A stretch of DNA of 64,000 nucleotides. It comes from Lentisphaerae bacterium ADurb.Bin082 (GTDB taxonomy: Bacteria; Verrucomicrobiota; Lentisphaeria; Oligosphaerales; Oligosphaeraceae). Below are positions 1 to 9,068 of the stretch, piece after piece. The stretch is taken from assembly GCA_002070945.1 (NCBI GenBank), contig MWEG01000018.1, forward strand, positions 1-64,000, read 5' to 3'. The notes below the pieces were generated by a model. The model saw nothing but the letters and a program-made list of their open reading frames with translations, was not told the DNA's origin and made no database searches. The first letter of the stretch is position 1; every line of letters starts with the position of its first letter. Both the position numbers and the translations under genes were made by a program.

Positions 1-97
1 CAACCTGATGCTTCCTGGCCAACTTGGTGATCAAATATCCCGGGATGTACTTGAAAAACTGATTGATGACGGTTAAAGTACTTTTTTGCGGACTCAC
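1..97 (-). CDS. IS4-family transposase, N-terminal fragment
   Basis: On the minus strand a GTG at 97-95 is preceded by a strong ribosome-binding site (AAGGAGG, about six bases upstream) and opens a frame that runs off the window. The visible 32 residues include FFKYIPGYLITKLARKH. This resembles the start of IS4-type DDE transposases, in which a short helical segment precedes the catalytic core. The catalytic residues lie outside the window. The family call is recalled from similarity of this N-terminal segment and is tentative; that it is a translated gene start is better supported. Confidence 0.55.
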   Translation of the reverse strand, partial: MSPQKSTLTVINQFFKYIPGYLITKLARKHQV

Positions 98-165
98 GCT
101 GCCTCCTTGGGTTTGGTAGACACATCTTGGTAGTGGGGGTCCGCTTACTGTATCACAGCAGTGTT
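1..165 (-). mobile_element. End of an IS4-like insertion sequence (partial)
   Basis: The window opens inside an insertion sequence whose transposase reads out of the left edge on the minus strand. The transposase start lies at 97. The stretch 98-165 would be the non-coding end of the element, containing its ribosome-binding site and presumably the terminal inverted repeat. The exact boundary cannot be set because only one end is visible and no target duplication can be compared. The methyltransferase fragment becomes recognisable from about 180, so the junction is inferred to lie between about 118 and 185. Confidence 0.5.
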
Positions 166-179
166 ATTCAGTCAAGAAC

Positions 180-491
180 ATAGTCCTATGGGATGGCTGT
201 GAAAAATTTATTAATAAAACAAAAAGATATTCTCCCAAAAGATATAGTGGTTTTGATAAAAATGCAGATGCCATTTGTAATCTTAAAAAAATATTCAACT
301 ATTCCAAAGACATTCCCTACTGGCTTGTTAGCTATAATGATAGAAGTTATCCTGACATAAACACCATGGTAGAGATACTTGAAGAATACAAAAAAGTTCA
401 AATCAAAAGAAAAATATATACTGCAGGTCGGGGGGGCAAAGGAAGCGTAGCTGGAAGCAGCGAGATTCTTTTTGTTTGTATGCCATTCTGA
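180..491 (+). pseudogene. D12-class adenine-specific DNA methyltransferase, 5'-truncated
   Basis: Translation in the frame ending with TGA at 489-491 gives about 100 residues typical of the C-terminal part of Dam/DpnM-like (D12 class) N6-adenine methyltransferases. RYSPKRYSGFDK is followed by IPYWLVSYNDRSYPDI and, near the end, KIYTAGRGGKGSV and EILFVC. The family's catalytic DPPY motif should lie a few tens of residues upstream but is absent, because the frame meets the insertion-sequence end and then a stop at 116-118. The gene is therefore broken by the adjacent insertion or by rearrangement. Its AT-rich composition contrasts with the GC-rich genes downstream and suggests horizontal acquisition. 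Confidence 0.7.
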
Positions 492-1249
492 ATAAGGAGA
501 TATCGAGGTGGGTAACTTTAGAAAAATGGGACGAGGAATTTCGCAAACAAAATATGACTAATCCCCTCGACAATTCTAAATTCGACTCATTATTTCCTTT
601 AGATGAGTCGCTGAGCATAGATTTTTTGCGTAAATTGTATCGTGGCGATGGCTACACTGGACGGGCGTTGACCAAGTTTTACGGTTTTCAGACTCTATGG
701 CACCATAGCCCAGACCATACTTTTGTTCCAGTCGGAACCTTACAAGCAAAGCATTACGGCTTTTTCAAGGAAAAAGAAAAAGGAATATTTACGTTCAAGA
801 CCGGAAGAATCGGATGGTCGCGTGACAAATATACCGCAACCTGGAAACCACCTGCCTACAAAAACTATCAATTCAGATACGATTTCACTCTGCGCTTTCT
901 TCATTTTGGCAAAGGTTATCTCTTTTCTGGCAATGAATTTTTATGTTCGTTCAATTATCCTGTTAGAGGGCCATCATCATATCAAACAAAAGACTGTACA
1001 GGTTTCTTTCAGCTGAAAAATAGCTCGAAAATTCATTTTCTCATTGAACCTGCACATCCTAAGCAAACAGATTCACATCCAAACTATTATATTCACCGTG
1101 GAAAACTCTATCCCTCACCCCATATAAACACATCTCCGTTATTTCCTCAATCTGAAGAATTATCGGAATTGCAATCTCTGAAAAAAGAAGAACGAATGTT
1201 ACTTGTTGTCCTCGCATTAAAAGTAAGATTGCTTTCGGTTTATAGATAA
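476..1249 (+). CDS. Hypothetical protein next to methyltransferase remnant
   Basis: This open frame of up to 257 codons overlaps the end of the methyltransferase fragment. I do not recognise the family. The product is soluble-looking, aromatic-rich and basic, without signal peptide or membrane segments; KFYGFQTLWHHSPDH and FTLRFLHFGKGYLFSG are distinctive stretches. The start is unclear. TTG at 476 begins inside the upstream gene. A good AAGGAG at 494-499 is followed by a GTG at 508 that is out of frame, and the first in-frame ATG is near 554. A frameshift near the start is possible. Position directly after an adenine methyltransferase suggests a cognate restriction endonuclease, but no PD-(D/E)xK motif is obvious. 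This is inference only. Confidence 0.5.
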   Translation: MYAILNKEISRWVTLEKWDEEFRKQNMTNPLDNSKFDSLFPLDESLSIDFLRKLYRGDGYTGRALTKFYGFQTLWHHSPDHTFVPVGTLQAKHYGFFKEKEKGIFTFKTGRIGWSRDKYTATWKPPAYKNYQFRYDFTLRFLHFGKGYLFSGNEFLCSFNYPVRGPSSYQTKDCTGFFQLKNSSKIHFLIEPAHPKQTDSHPNYYIHRGKLYPSPHINTSPLFPQSEELSELQSLKKEERMLLVVLALKVRLLSVYR

Positions 1250-1299
1250 TGCCTTAGACTTGGTTGAAATCCTGCTGCATCCAGGGTAAAGACACTTTA

Positions 1300-1386
1300 G
1301 TGGACAGTGGACAATGGACTTTTGTGGACTTAAATGGACGTTAGTAGACGATGGACTGTGGACGTTAATGGACGTTAGTGGACAGC
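1300..1386 (+). repeat. TGGAC-word repeat array (copy A1)
   Basis: At least nine TGGAC words, or one-base variants such as TAGAC, occur within 87 bases. They are separated by short linkers such as AGTGGACAATGGACTTTTG and GTTAGTAGACGATGGACTG. The order of linkers matches the copies near 36092, 58199 and 61556, so this is a diverged copy of a longer element rather than simple-sequence drift. It fills much of the 322-base gap between the AT-rich remnant and lpxB. The rest of that gap (1387-1571) holds no gene or promoter I can support. Confidence 0.85.
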
Positions 1387-1571
1387 GGAGCGAGGACACG
1401 GAGGTTCCGGTGCCGGGGTAATTTGCCGCTATAGCTGAAAATCAGCGATGGAGTGTTCTTTCCGAGACTGCGGCTTTACATTCCGCCCGGCTGGGAATAC
1501 ATTAACTTGCAGAGAGCAAAGCTGCCGTTTTGCCACCTTTTTCTGCTCCCTGTTCCGCCGGGACACCCTAT

Positions 1572-2720
1572 ATGTCATCACGTCAACCGACAATCTGGAT
1601 TATGGCCGGCGAGGAATCCGGCGACGGCTACGGCGCGCGAGTCGCTACCGAGCTGCTGCGGCTGCGACCAGACTTGCGCGTGACCGGCATGGGCGGCGCA
1701 CAGATGCGGTCTGCCGGCGTCGAACTCATGGTCGATTCGTCTGAGCTGGGCGTTGTCGGCTTTGTCGAAGTCTTGAAAAGCCTGTCTTTCTTTGTCCGCC
1801 TGCTGAATCGTATGGCTGCTACCGCCCGGCGTGAACGGCCCGAGGCTGTCTTGCTCATCGACTATCCAGGCTTTAATCTGCGCCTGGCCAAACGGCTGCA
1901 CGCTGCTGGCATCCCGGTGGTCTATTACATCAGCCCGCAAGTCTGGGCCTGGAAGAAGAACCGCATCCCCAAAATTGCCCGCGACGTCACTCGGCTGCTG
2001 TGCATCTTCCCGTTTGAGCCAGCCGTGTATGAAGGCTCTGGCCTTGATGTCCGCTTCGTCGGCCACCCCTTGTTGGAAATCCTGGCGCCGCTCCGCCAGG
2101 CGCCTGCTACGCGCAACCCCAATCTCATCCTTCTGCTGCCTGGCAGCCGCACCTCTGAAATCCAGCGCATCCTGCCGATTTTCCTTGACACTGTTCTTAT
2201 CCTGCACCGTCAGCACCCGGAGTGGCGCTTTGTCATGCCGCTGCCGCGCGAATCCTGCGCCAGCTTGGCCCGGGGCATCATCCAGGCCCGGCCGCCGGAC
2301 AGTGCCGTGGATGTGACTATCACCGTTGGCGACACCCGGCAATGGATGCGTCGCGCCGCTGCTGGGCTGGCTGCCAGCGGGACGGTCACGGTCGAAGCCA
2401 CCATTCTGGAGTTGCCGCTTGTCGTCGCTTACAAATTCGGTTGGCTGACCAGTAAGCTGGCTCGCCGCCTTATCAAGCTGCCATTCGCCTCTATCACCAA
2501 CTTAGTGATGAACCGCTCTGTCTTCGCCGAATGTTTGCTGGATGACGCCACCCCTGCCAAGCTGGCGCCGGCCCTGCTTGACATCATGCCGGGCGGCCAG
2601 CGTCGCCAGGAAGTCTTTGACGGCATCCAGGAATGCATCAGCCGCCTCGGCAGCACCACCCAGGCCAGCGCCGCCGTTGCCAGGAATCTCCTTGAAGTCG
2701 CTGGCCTCCCCGACTCCTGA
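1572..2720 (+). CDS. lpxB: Lipid-A-disaccharide synthase LpxB
   Basis: LpxB is a GT19 glycosyltransferase that joins UDP-2,3-diacylglucosamine and lipid X to form the lipid A disaccharide at the inner membrane. The 382-residue product has the family-defining N-terminal AGEESGDGYG (residues 12-21), GVVGFVEVL, the YISPQVWAWK segment and the C-terminal SGTVTVEATI plus MVVAYK-like segment. Length agrees with typical LpxB. The ATG at 1572 gives an N-terminus aligned to the family; the frame stays open upstream but lacks homologous sequence. It heads a tightly spaced plus-strand run (29 bases to the next gene). Together with waaF it shows that the organism makes LPS. Confidence 0.95.
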   Translation: MSSRQPTIWIMAGEESGDGYGARVATELLRLRPDLRVTGMGGAQMRSAGVELMVDSSELGVVGFVEVLKSLSFFVRLLNRMAATARRERPEAVLLIDYPGFNLRLAKRLHAAGIPVVYYISPQVWAWKKNRIPKIARDVTRLLCIFPFEPAVYEGSGLDVRFVGHPLLEILAPLRQAPATRNPNLILLLPGSRTSEIQRILPIFLDTVLILHRQHPEWRFVMPLPRESCASLARGIIQARPPDSAVDVTITVGDTRQWMRRAAAGLAASGTVTVEATILELPLVVAYKFGWLTSKLARRLIKLPFASITNLVMNRSVFAECLLDDATPAKLAPALLDIMPGGQRRQEVFDGIQECISRLGSTTQASAAVARNLLEVAGLPDS

Positions 2721-2749
2721 CCACACACCTACCTATAGACCATGCCATC

Positions 2750-3550
2750 ATGACCTGTTCAACTGAACCATTAGGAATCACTGTCCTCGGCAGCGGCAGC
2801 CGCGGCAACGCCATGCTGATTCACAGCGGCGACGCCGGCATCCTGATCGACGCCGGTTTCAGCCTCAAAGAACTCCGGCGACGATTGCGGGCGGCGGAGC
2901 TGCCGGAGTCCATTGTCCGGGGCATCATTGTCAGCCACGAGCACAACGACCATGTCAGTGGCCTGCGCGTCTGCGCCAATCATTTTCAAGTTCCGGTGTT
3001 CATGACCAGAAAATGCGCTGACGTCATGCGTCACCGCGACGCTGACCTGGGCCAGCTGTCGCTATTCGCCCCTGGGGGCGCCTTTTCAGTCAGTTCCTTC
3101 GAGATTGAGCCCTTTTCTGTTTCGCACGACGCCAACGACCCAGTCGCTTTCGTGGTTCGGCGCGGTCACTGCAAGATCGGCGTTGCCACTGACCTCGGCC
3201 ATGCTGGCAGCACGGTTGAATACCAATTGCGCCACTGCAATACCATAGTCTTGGAAAGCAATCACGACCTCAACCTGCTGGCCGCTTCCAAGCGCCCTTG
3301 GCCTTTGAAGCAGCGCATCATGGGGCGCCATGGACACCTGAGCAATGCCGCCTGCGCAGAGCTCTTGCAGCGGGTCGTTGATTCCTGCACCAAGAACATC
3401 ATTCTCGCCCATATCAGCCAGGAATGCAACCGGCCTGACATCGCCGAAGAAACGGCGCGGCGCAGCCTGGCACAGATTGCGCGGCCGGACATTGAATTGA
3501 CCATCGCTGGCCAGGACAACCCGTCGGCGACGGTCTGGAACAGCTTTTAA
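2750..3550 (+). CDS. YycJ/WalJ-like MBL-fold metallohydrolase
   Basis: This 266-residue protein starts with the strand pattern [15 protein letters not shown] and carries the metallo-beta-lactamase metal motif SHEHNDH at residues 62-68. Further metal ligands are expected around the ATDLGHAG segment and the C-terminal LAHIS. The N-terminal GSGSRGN signature is characteristic of the YycJ/WalJ group, which includes proteins described as DNA exonucleases or cell-wall-linked phosphodiesterases. A nuclease or phosphodiesterase role is therefore likely but the substrate is unknown. It lies 29 bases after lpxB and 13 bases before the ABC ATPase, consistent with co-transcription. Confidence 0.85.
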   Translation: MTCSTEPLGITVLGSGSRGNAMLIHSGDAGILIDAGFSLKELRRRLRAAELPESIVRGIIVSHEHNDHVSGLRVCANHFQVPVFMTRKCADVMRHRDADLGQLSLFAPGGAFSVSSFEIEPFSVSHDANDPVAFVVRRGHCKIGVATDLGHAGSTVEYQLRHCNTIVLESNHDLNLLAASKRPWPLKQRIMGRHGHLSNAACAELLQRVVDSCTKNIILAHISQECNRPDIAEETARRSLAQIARPDIELTIAGQDNPSATVWNSF

Positions 3551-3563
3551 GGCCCTAGCCGCC

Positions 3564-4541
3564 ATGACAGAGGCTCCTGAACCATTGCTGAAAGTCTGCG
3601 ATCTGCGCGTATGGTTTCCCATTCGCAAAGGCGTGCTGAACCGCATCGCCGGGCAAGTCCGTGCTGTTGACGGCGTTTCCTTCACCATTCTTCCTGGCGA
3701 GACCCTGGGGCTGGTCGGCGAGTCTGGCTGCGGCAAGACGACCCTTGGCCGTGCCCTCATGGGCCTGGAAAAACCAGCGGGCGGACGGATCATCTTCAAC
3801 GGGCAGGACCTCGGAGCCCTGACTGGCCAGGCACGACGCCAATTGCGGCGGCATAGCCAGATGATCTTCCAGGATCCGTTTTCCTCGCTCAACCCGCGCA
3901 TGACTGTCCAGGAGCTGGTCACTGAGGGCCTTGTTCACCACCGGCTTCTCCAGGGTCGCACGCGCACGGAGTCGGCGCGTGAGCTGCTGGCGTCCGTCGG
4001 CATGGACGGTGACTGCCTGTTCCGTTATCCGCATGAATTTTCCGGCGGTCAGCGCCAGCGCATCAGCCTGGCGCGCGCCTTGTCGTTGCAGCCGCATTTT
4101 CTGGTCTGCGACGAGCCAGTGAGCGCCTTAGACGTCTCGGTTCAGGCTCAAGTCATCAACTTATTGCTGGACTTGCGCGAGCGACATGGCCTGGCGTACT
4201 TGTTCATTTCGCACGACCTCAGCGTTGTCCGGCTGATGTCCCATCGGGTCGCGGTGATGTACTTGGGCAAGATCGTTGAATGCGGCGCCACCTCTGATGT
4301 CATGGAAACAGCCTGCCATCCCTACACTCGGGCTTTGCTCTCTGCCGTCCCCCGACCAGGCAAGCATCAGGACAAGCGCATCATCCTGACCGGCGACCTG
4401 CCCTCGCCAGCGGCGCCGCCGCCCGGCTGTCCCTTTCATCCACGCTGCCCGCAGGCCCTTCCGGTTTGCGCGCAGCAAGCGCCGCCGGTTCGCACCCTGG
4501 ACAACGGGCACTCCTGGGCCTGCCATATTACCCCGGACTGA
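3564..4541 (+). CDS. Oligopeptide/dipeptide ABC transporter ATP-binding protein (OppF/DppF-like)
   Basis: A 325-residue ABC ATPase energising peptide or nickel-type importers at the inner membrane. Visible motifs are Walker [10 protein letters not shown] (residues 52-60), the Q-loop in [12 protein letters not shown], the ABC signature SGGQ at 160-163, Walker B FLVCDEP at 179-185 and a switch histidine in FISHDLS. The C-terminal cysteine-rich [14 protein letters not shown] is the oligopeptide-transporter C-terminal domain, which marks this as OppF/DppF rather than another ABC family. No permease or binding protein is adjacent. An OppB/YejB-like permease gene lies far away at 32260, so partners are split or elsewhere. 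Confidence 0.92.
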   Translation: MTEAPEPLLKVCDLRVWFPIRKGVLNRIAGQVRAVDGVSFTILPGETLGLVGESGCGKTTLGRALMGLEKPAGGRIIFNGQDLGALTGQARRQLRRHSQMIFQDPFSSLNPRMTVQELVTEGLVHHRLLQGRTRTESARELLASVGMDGDCLFRYPHEFSGGQRQRISLARALSLQPHFLVCDEPVSALDVSVQAQVINLLLDLRERHGLAYLFISHDLSVVRLMSHRVAVMYLGKIVECGATSDVMETACHPYTRALLSAVPRPGKHQDKRIILTGDLPSPAAPPPGCPFHPRCPQALPVCAQQAPPVRTLDNGHSWACHITPD

Positions 4542-4546
4542 GAATT

Positions 4547-4576
4547 CAGGACTAAAGTCCTGACACTGAACAGAGA
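4547..4576 (+). repeat. Hairpin plus CACTGGACAGAGA element (copy D1)
   Basis: The inverted repeat CAGGACTAAAGTCCTG (4547-4562) is followed by ACACTGAACAGAGA. The same layout, a hairpin with an AAAG-type loop followed by CACTGGACAGAGA, recurs at 6842-6869 and 19836-19866 and, inverted, at 56190-56216. Here it occupies the 41-base gap just before the priA start, between two genes transcribed in the same direction. Confidence 0.75.
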
Positions 4577-4582
4577 TTTTCC

Positions 4583-6826
4583 ATGTCCCAGGTTTCTTCA
4601 GCCTCTTCGTCTTCTTCGCCGCCTCGGATTGCCGAAGTGGTTTTCAACATATCCCTGGACAAGGGCTTCGACTATTTCATTCCCGATGCCTTGTTAGGCC
4701 AAGTTCGCCCAGGTGTCCGGGTCCGCGTCCAGCTCAAGCATTCTGAGCGTCCTGCCTACGTCATTGCTGTCAAGGCGCACTCTGAGCGCGCTGAGTTGAA
4801 GCCGATTCTTGCCCTTGAGAGTTCCCGGCAGCAGATTCCTGCTGCTCTGCTTCGTTTGAGCGACTGGTTAGCCGACTATTACTGCTGTCCTCGCGAGCAC
4901 GCTGTCCGGGTTTTGTTGCCGGCGGTCGTCCGCAGCGGCAAGATGGCTCACAAGCGGGTGATGTACATTTCCCTCGGCTTGAAGTCTGCCAGCGTTGACG
5001 CTGACTACGAGAAGCTCACTCCAAAGCGCAAGCAGGTGATCACGACTCTTCGCCGGTACGGCGCCATGCCCTTGCAAGAGCTCCTGGAGCTATCCGGCGC
5101 CTCGGCCGGGGTTGTGACTTCGCTATGCCAGGACAAGTGGCTGGTCAAGAGCATGCAGGTGGTTGCCCGCGACCCTTTTCAAAACGACCTCATCCAGCCG
5201 GATTCGCCCCGCAGCCTGACACCAACGCAGCAGCAGGCTTTGACCGCAATCAACGCTTCCCTTGACCGCCAGGACGCCCAAGTCTTCCTCCTGCACGGCG
5301 TCACCGCCAGCGGCAAAACTGAAGTCTACCTCCAGGCTATCCAGCACTGCCTTGAACTCGGCCGCGAGGCCATCATCCTCGTCCCTGAAATTTCCCTCAC
5401 CCCCCAGACCTGCGAGATTTTCCGCCGCCGTTTCGGGGACATGGTCAGCGTATTGCACAGCGGCCTCAGCGATGGCGAGCGTTTTGACGAGTGGACGCGC
5501 ATCAACGAAGGCCGGTCGCCGATCGCTGTCGGCGCTCGCTCCGCGCTGTTTGCGCCTTTCCGGGCCTTGGGTCTGATTGTCGTTGACGAGGAACACGAGG
5601 GCAGCTACAAGCAGGAGGACTCGCCGCGCTACCATGCGCGCGACGTCGCGGTCGTCCGCGGCAAGATGGAGAAGGCGACGGTGGTGCTGGGCACGGCGAC
5701 GCCCTCGCTGGAGTCCTACTACAACACCCAGAACGGCCGCTATCAGCTGCTGGAAATGCCGGAACGGGTGGGGAACTACCGCCTGCCAACGGTCGAAATT
5801 ATCGACATGGCCCAGGAAGCCGCCATGACCGGCAAGGCCCAGCTTTTCTCCAAGCGCCTGCGCGAGCTGGTCCATGACCGCCTGTACCGCGCTGAACAGA
5901 CCATCTTGTTCCTGAATCGGCGCGGCTACGCCACCCAGCTTCTCTGCCCTGACTGCGGCTTTGTCGCGACCTGCGACAATTGCAGCGTTTCCTACACCTA
6001 CCACCGACAGAATGGGCTGCTGCTCTGCCACCTCTGCGGCGCCCAGTTGAAAGCTCCTGACAAATGCCCCAGCTGCGGCAAGGACGGCATCCGCTATACC
6101 GGCGTCGGCACCGAGAAGATCGAGGCTGCGGCTCGGGGCGTGTTTCCCAAGGCCGAGATCGCTCGGATGGACTCTGACACCATGACCAGCAAAGACTCCT
6201 ACCGGGTGGTGCTTGATGCGTTCCGGGCCGGCCGGATTGACATCCTCATCGGCACCCAGATGATCGCCAAGGGCCTTGACTTCCCCAATGTCACCTTAGT
6301 CGGCATCATCCAGGCTGACAGCGGCCTTTACCTGCCAGACTTTCGCAGCGGTGAACGCACCTTCCAGCTGATCACCCAGGTCTCTGGCCGGGCTGGCCGC
6401 GGCGAGGTCGACGGGCATGTCATCTTGCAGACGTACACGCCGTATCATTTCGCCTTGCAGACCGCCATCCGGCACGACTTCACGGCCTTCTATGCCGAGG
6501 AATTCCCCAGTCGCCAAGCCCTGGCCTTCCCGCCCTGCACGCGCATGGTCATCGTCCATTTCCGCAGCACCGAATTCGAGCTGGCACGGCAGGCGGCCGA
6601 GGAATTCGCGGCGGAAACAACGCCGCTGCTTCCCGAGGGCACCCAGGTGATCGGCCCCATGCCAGCGCCGCTGGCCAAGGTCAAGACCTATCACCGCTTT
6701 CAACTGCTCCTGCGCAGCGAGAAAATCCTGGCCATCATCCGCATCCTCCGGCCTCGGACGGTCGGGCGCAAACCGCCGAAAAACGTCGACATCTACGTTG
6801 ACGTCGATCCGCGCAGCCTGTTGTGA
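4583..6826 (+). CDS. priA: Primosomal replication protein N' (PriA helicase)
   Basis: PriA is a 3'-5' DNA helicase that reloads the replisome at collapsed forks. The 747-residue protein has the N-terminal fork-binding domain (about 15-110), Walker A in GVTASGKTE (239-247), the Walker B DEEH box (335-338), a GTATPS motif and a C-terminal helicase lobe with ITQVSGRAGRG. Between the lobes lies the PriA-specific zinc region with four paired cysteines (CPDCGF, CDNC, CHLC, CPSC), about residues 455-500. Length matches the family. The N-terminus has a low-complexity serine run. The start ATG sits just downstream of repeat D1. The gene is convergent with ppk. Confidence 0.97.
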   Translation: MSQVSSASSSSSPPRIAEVVFNISLDKGFDYFIPDALLGQVRPGVRVRVQLKHSERPAYVIAVKAHSERAELKPILALESSRQQIPAALLRLSDWLADYYCCPREHAVRVLLPAVVRSGKMAHKRVMYISLGLKSASVDADYEKLTPKRKQVITTLRRYGAMPLQELLELSGASAGVVTSLCQDKWLVKSMQVVARDPFQNDLIQPDSPRSLTPTQQQALTAINASLDRQDAQVFLLHGVTASGKTEVYLQAIQHCLELGREAIILVPEISLTPQTCEIFRRRFGDMVSVLHSGLSDGERFDEWTRINEGRSPIAVGARSALFAPFRALGLIVVDEEHEGSYKQEDSPRYHARDVAVVRGKMEKATVVLGTATPSLESYYNTQNGRYQLLEMPERVGNYRLPTVEIIDMAQEAAMTGKAQLFSKRLRELVHDRLYRAEQTILFLNRRGYATQLLCPDCGFVATCDNCSVSYTYHRQNGLLLCHLCGAQLKAPDKCPSCGKDGIRYTGVGTEKIEAAARGVFPKAEIARMDSDTMTSKDSYRVVLDAFRAGRIDILIGTQMIAKGLDFPNVTLVGIIQADSGLYLPDFRSGERTFQLITQVSGRAGRGEVDGHVILQTYTPYHFALQTAIRHDFTAFYAEEFPSRQALAFPPCTRMVIVHFRSTEFELARQAAEEFAAETTPLLPEGTQVIGPMPAPLAKVKTYHRFQLLLRSEKILAIIRILRPRTVGRKPPKNVDIYVDVDPRSLL

Positions 6827-6836
6827 TAACGCCTAA

Positions 6837-6870
6837 GCCCCGGGCTAAAGCCCAGGCACTGGACAGAGAT
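6837..6870 (+). repeat. Hairpin plus CACTGGACAGAGA element (copy D2)
   Basis: GGGCTAAAGCCC (6842-6853) forms a short hairpin, followed by AGGCACTGGACAGAGA. It sits in the 52-base gap between the convergent priA and ppk genes and might act as a weak transcription end, although no T-run follows. Matches D1 and D3 in layout and downstream word. Confidence 0.75.
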
Positions 6871-6878
6871 AAAACAGC

Positions 6879-9014
6879 TCACCCCTCTCGCTTTTGCTTT
6901 TTCGGCTTAACTGGCTCAAAGCTGGCGATGCTGGGTCGCCGGGCATGCACACCCTCGGCCTCGGCGCAGAGCTGCTCCTGGACAGACTGCGCACCGGCCT
7001 TCTTGCCCTGGGGAGACAGCCAGGTACCGTCGGGCTGCAAAACGCGGCTTTTAGGCGGACCTGGCGTACAATAGAGGCGCAGCATGTCAATCAGTCGCTT
7101 CTGAGCTTGCTGGTCAATGACAGGCACGAGCAATTCCACGCGGCGGTCGAGGTTGCGGGGCATCCAATCCGCGCTGGAGATGAACACGTTCGGCTTGCCG
7201 CCATGATGGAAATACATGATGCGGGCGTGTTCGAGGAACCCGTCCACTATGCTGACTACCGAGATGTTCTCGCTCAAGCCAGGCACGCCCGGCCGCAGGC
7301 AGCAGATGCCGCGCACATTCAGCATCACCTTGACGCCGGCCTGCGACGCATTGTAGAGGGCGTCAATAAGCCGCCTGTCACTCAACGAATTGACCTTGAC
7401 CATAATCAGGCTGCGCTGGCCGCTGCGGCTGCGGGCGATTTCATCCTCGATCAATTCCAGCAGGCGCTGCCTGATAGCGACCGGGGACATGGACAGTTGC
7501 CGGAATTGCCGCAGCGTCGAATAGCCGGTGATGGCATTAAAGAAGGCCGAAGCATCCTGGCCATAATCGGGATGGCACGTAAAGTAGCTCACATCTGAAT
7601 AGATGCGGGCCGTGCCTTCATTGTAATTGCCGGTGCCGAAATGCATGTAGCGCCGGATGCCGTCGCCGTCCCGCCGAATGACCAGGCAGACTTTGGAATG
7701 CGTCTTCAGGCCCTTCACGCCGTACAGCACCTGGACGCCTGCTTCCAGCAGCGCTTCGGCGTCAATCATGTTGCGCTCCTCGTCAAAACGCGCCTTCAGC
7801 TCCACCAGTGCAGTGACGCTTTTGCCGTGCCTAGCTGCCTTGGCCAGCGCCGCGACAATTGGGCTGGTGCGACTGGTGCGATACAGCGTAATCTTGATCG
7901 CCAGCACCTTGTCATCCTCGGCAGCCTCCTCGATAAAGCGCACCACTGGGGCGAAATCCTCATACGGATGGACTAAGAGAATATCCTTGCGCGCCATTGT
8001 TTTAAACATCCCGTCGCGCAGGTCTGCGTTCATCGGCGGCAGCGGCGTCCAAGACGGGCGCCGCAGGTCATCAAAGCCGGGCAGGGAAGTCAACCGCATA
8101 AACGTCGCCAGGCCCGTCGGCCCCGGCGTCAAAAACATGTCACGCGCCTGCACGGACAGTTCTCGCTGCAAGAAAGCCTGCATAAGTTCAGATGCTCGGC
8201 CGTCCAGTTCCAGTCGTACGCATGGACTCGACTTGCGCGATTGCAGCACTCGCCAGATGTCTTCGCTGAGGTCCTCGCCCGCGTCTTCATCCACGGTGAT
8301 GTCGCCATTGCGGGTGATGCGGAAAGCGACGCATTCCTGGACTGTTTCGCCCGGGAACAACTCCTCTGGCCAGAAGCTGACCACATCGTCCAACAGCAAA
8401 TGCCGCACTGCCTTGTCAGGATGCGTCGGCAGCACGACATGGCGGTCCAGGACAGCAGGCAGGGGCACGACCGCGTAGCGCGGCGTCCGGCTGCGCTCGG
8501 CCGGTGCCAGGCGCACGGCCAGGTTCAAGCCGAGGTTGGCCAGCCGCGGGAAAGCACGACCTCCGCCAACCGCAGCCGGCGCTAGCACCGGTGCAATCGC
8601 GCCGACGAAATGGTCATGCAGATAAGAAACCTCCTCCGGCTCCAAGTCCTCCTTGCTGCGCACCCTGACCAGGCCGTGCGCCGCCAAGTCGCGCTCAATC
8701 TCATCCAACTGGCGATAGACTGCTGACAGCAGGGTCCTGGCCTTGATGTCAATCGCTGCCAGCTGCGCTTCCGGCGACAGGCCAGCCAGGTCAGTGATGT
8801 TGACCCCTTCGTCTATCAGCAGACGCAACCCGCCGACCCGCACCATGAAGAATTCGTCCAGGTTCGATGCTGTAATAGCGAGGAATTTCAAGCGTTCCAA
8901 GAGCGGCGCCGAGGTCACTTCGGCCTCTTCAAAAACGCGCCGGTCAAAATCAAGCCAGCTCAGTTCTCGGCTGAAATAACGGCCGCTGTCCTGTTTCAAG
9001 GAAAGTTTTGACAT
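6879..9014 (-). CDS. ppk1: Polyphosphate kinase 1
   Basis: PPK1 reversibly polymerises the terminal phosphate of ATP into inorganic polyphosphate. The 711-residue product begins MSKLSLKQ and contains RELSWLDFDRRV, NLDEFFMVRVGGL, the LVHPYEDF segment (347-354) and the LKTHSK motif, whose histidine at residue 439 corresponds to the phosphorylated His435 of E. coli. It is followed by HFGTGNYNEGTARIY. The ATG at 9014 is preferred over an in-frame GTG at 9044 because the family N-terminus starts near here and GAAAGGG lies upstream. The gene begins 54 bases after ppx, so the two are probably co-transcribed for polyphosphate turnover. Confidence 0.97.
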   Translation of the reverse strand: MSKLSLKQDSGRYFSRELSWLDFDRRVFEEAEVTSAPLLERLKFLAITASNLDEFFMVRVGGLRLLIDEGVNITDLAGLSPEAQLAAIDIKARTLLSAVYRQLDEIERDLAAHGLVRVRSKEDLEPEEVSYLHDHFVGAIAPVLAPAAVGGGRAFPRLANLGLNLAVRLAPAERSRTPRYAVVPLPAVLDRHVVLPTHPDKAVRHLLLDDVVSFWPEELFPGETVQECVAFRITRNGDITVDEDAGEDLSEDIWRVLQSRKSSPCVRLELDGRASELMQAFLQRELSVQARDMFLTPGPTGLATFMRLTSLPGFDDLRRPSWTPLPPMNADLRDGMFKTMARKDILLVHPYEDFAPVVRFIEEAAEDDKVLAIKITLYRTSRTSPIVAALAKAARHGKSVTALVELKARFDEERNMIDAEALLEAGVQVLYGVKGLKTHSKVCLVIRRDGDGIRRYMHFGTGNYNEGTARIYSDVSYFTCHPDYGQDASAFFNAITGYSTLRQFRQLSMSPVAIRQRLLELIEDEIARSRSGQRSLIMVKVNSLSDRRLIDALYNASQAGVKVMLNVRGICCLRPGVPGLSENISVVSIVDGFLEHARIMYFHHGGKPNVFISSADWMPRNLDRRVELLVPVIDQQAQKRLIDMLRLYCTPGPPKSRVLQPDGTWLSPQGKKAGAQSVQEQLCAEAEGVHARRPSIASFEPVKPKKQKREG

Positions 9015-9068
9015 TTTATCATTACCCTTTCGGCGATTAGGCACGTAGCCAGCAGGTCTGCTGTGCTA

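Noticed and set aside
3086-3922. 278-codon open frame antisense to the YycJ-like gene and the ABC ATPase
   Set aside because: Spans the boundary of two well-supported genes on the other strand and shows no motifs.
5123-6031. 302-codon open frame antisense to priA
   Set aside because: Mirrors the codon bias of priA, has no family features and lies opposite the conserved helicase motifs.
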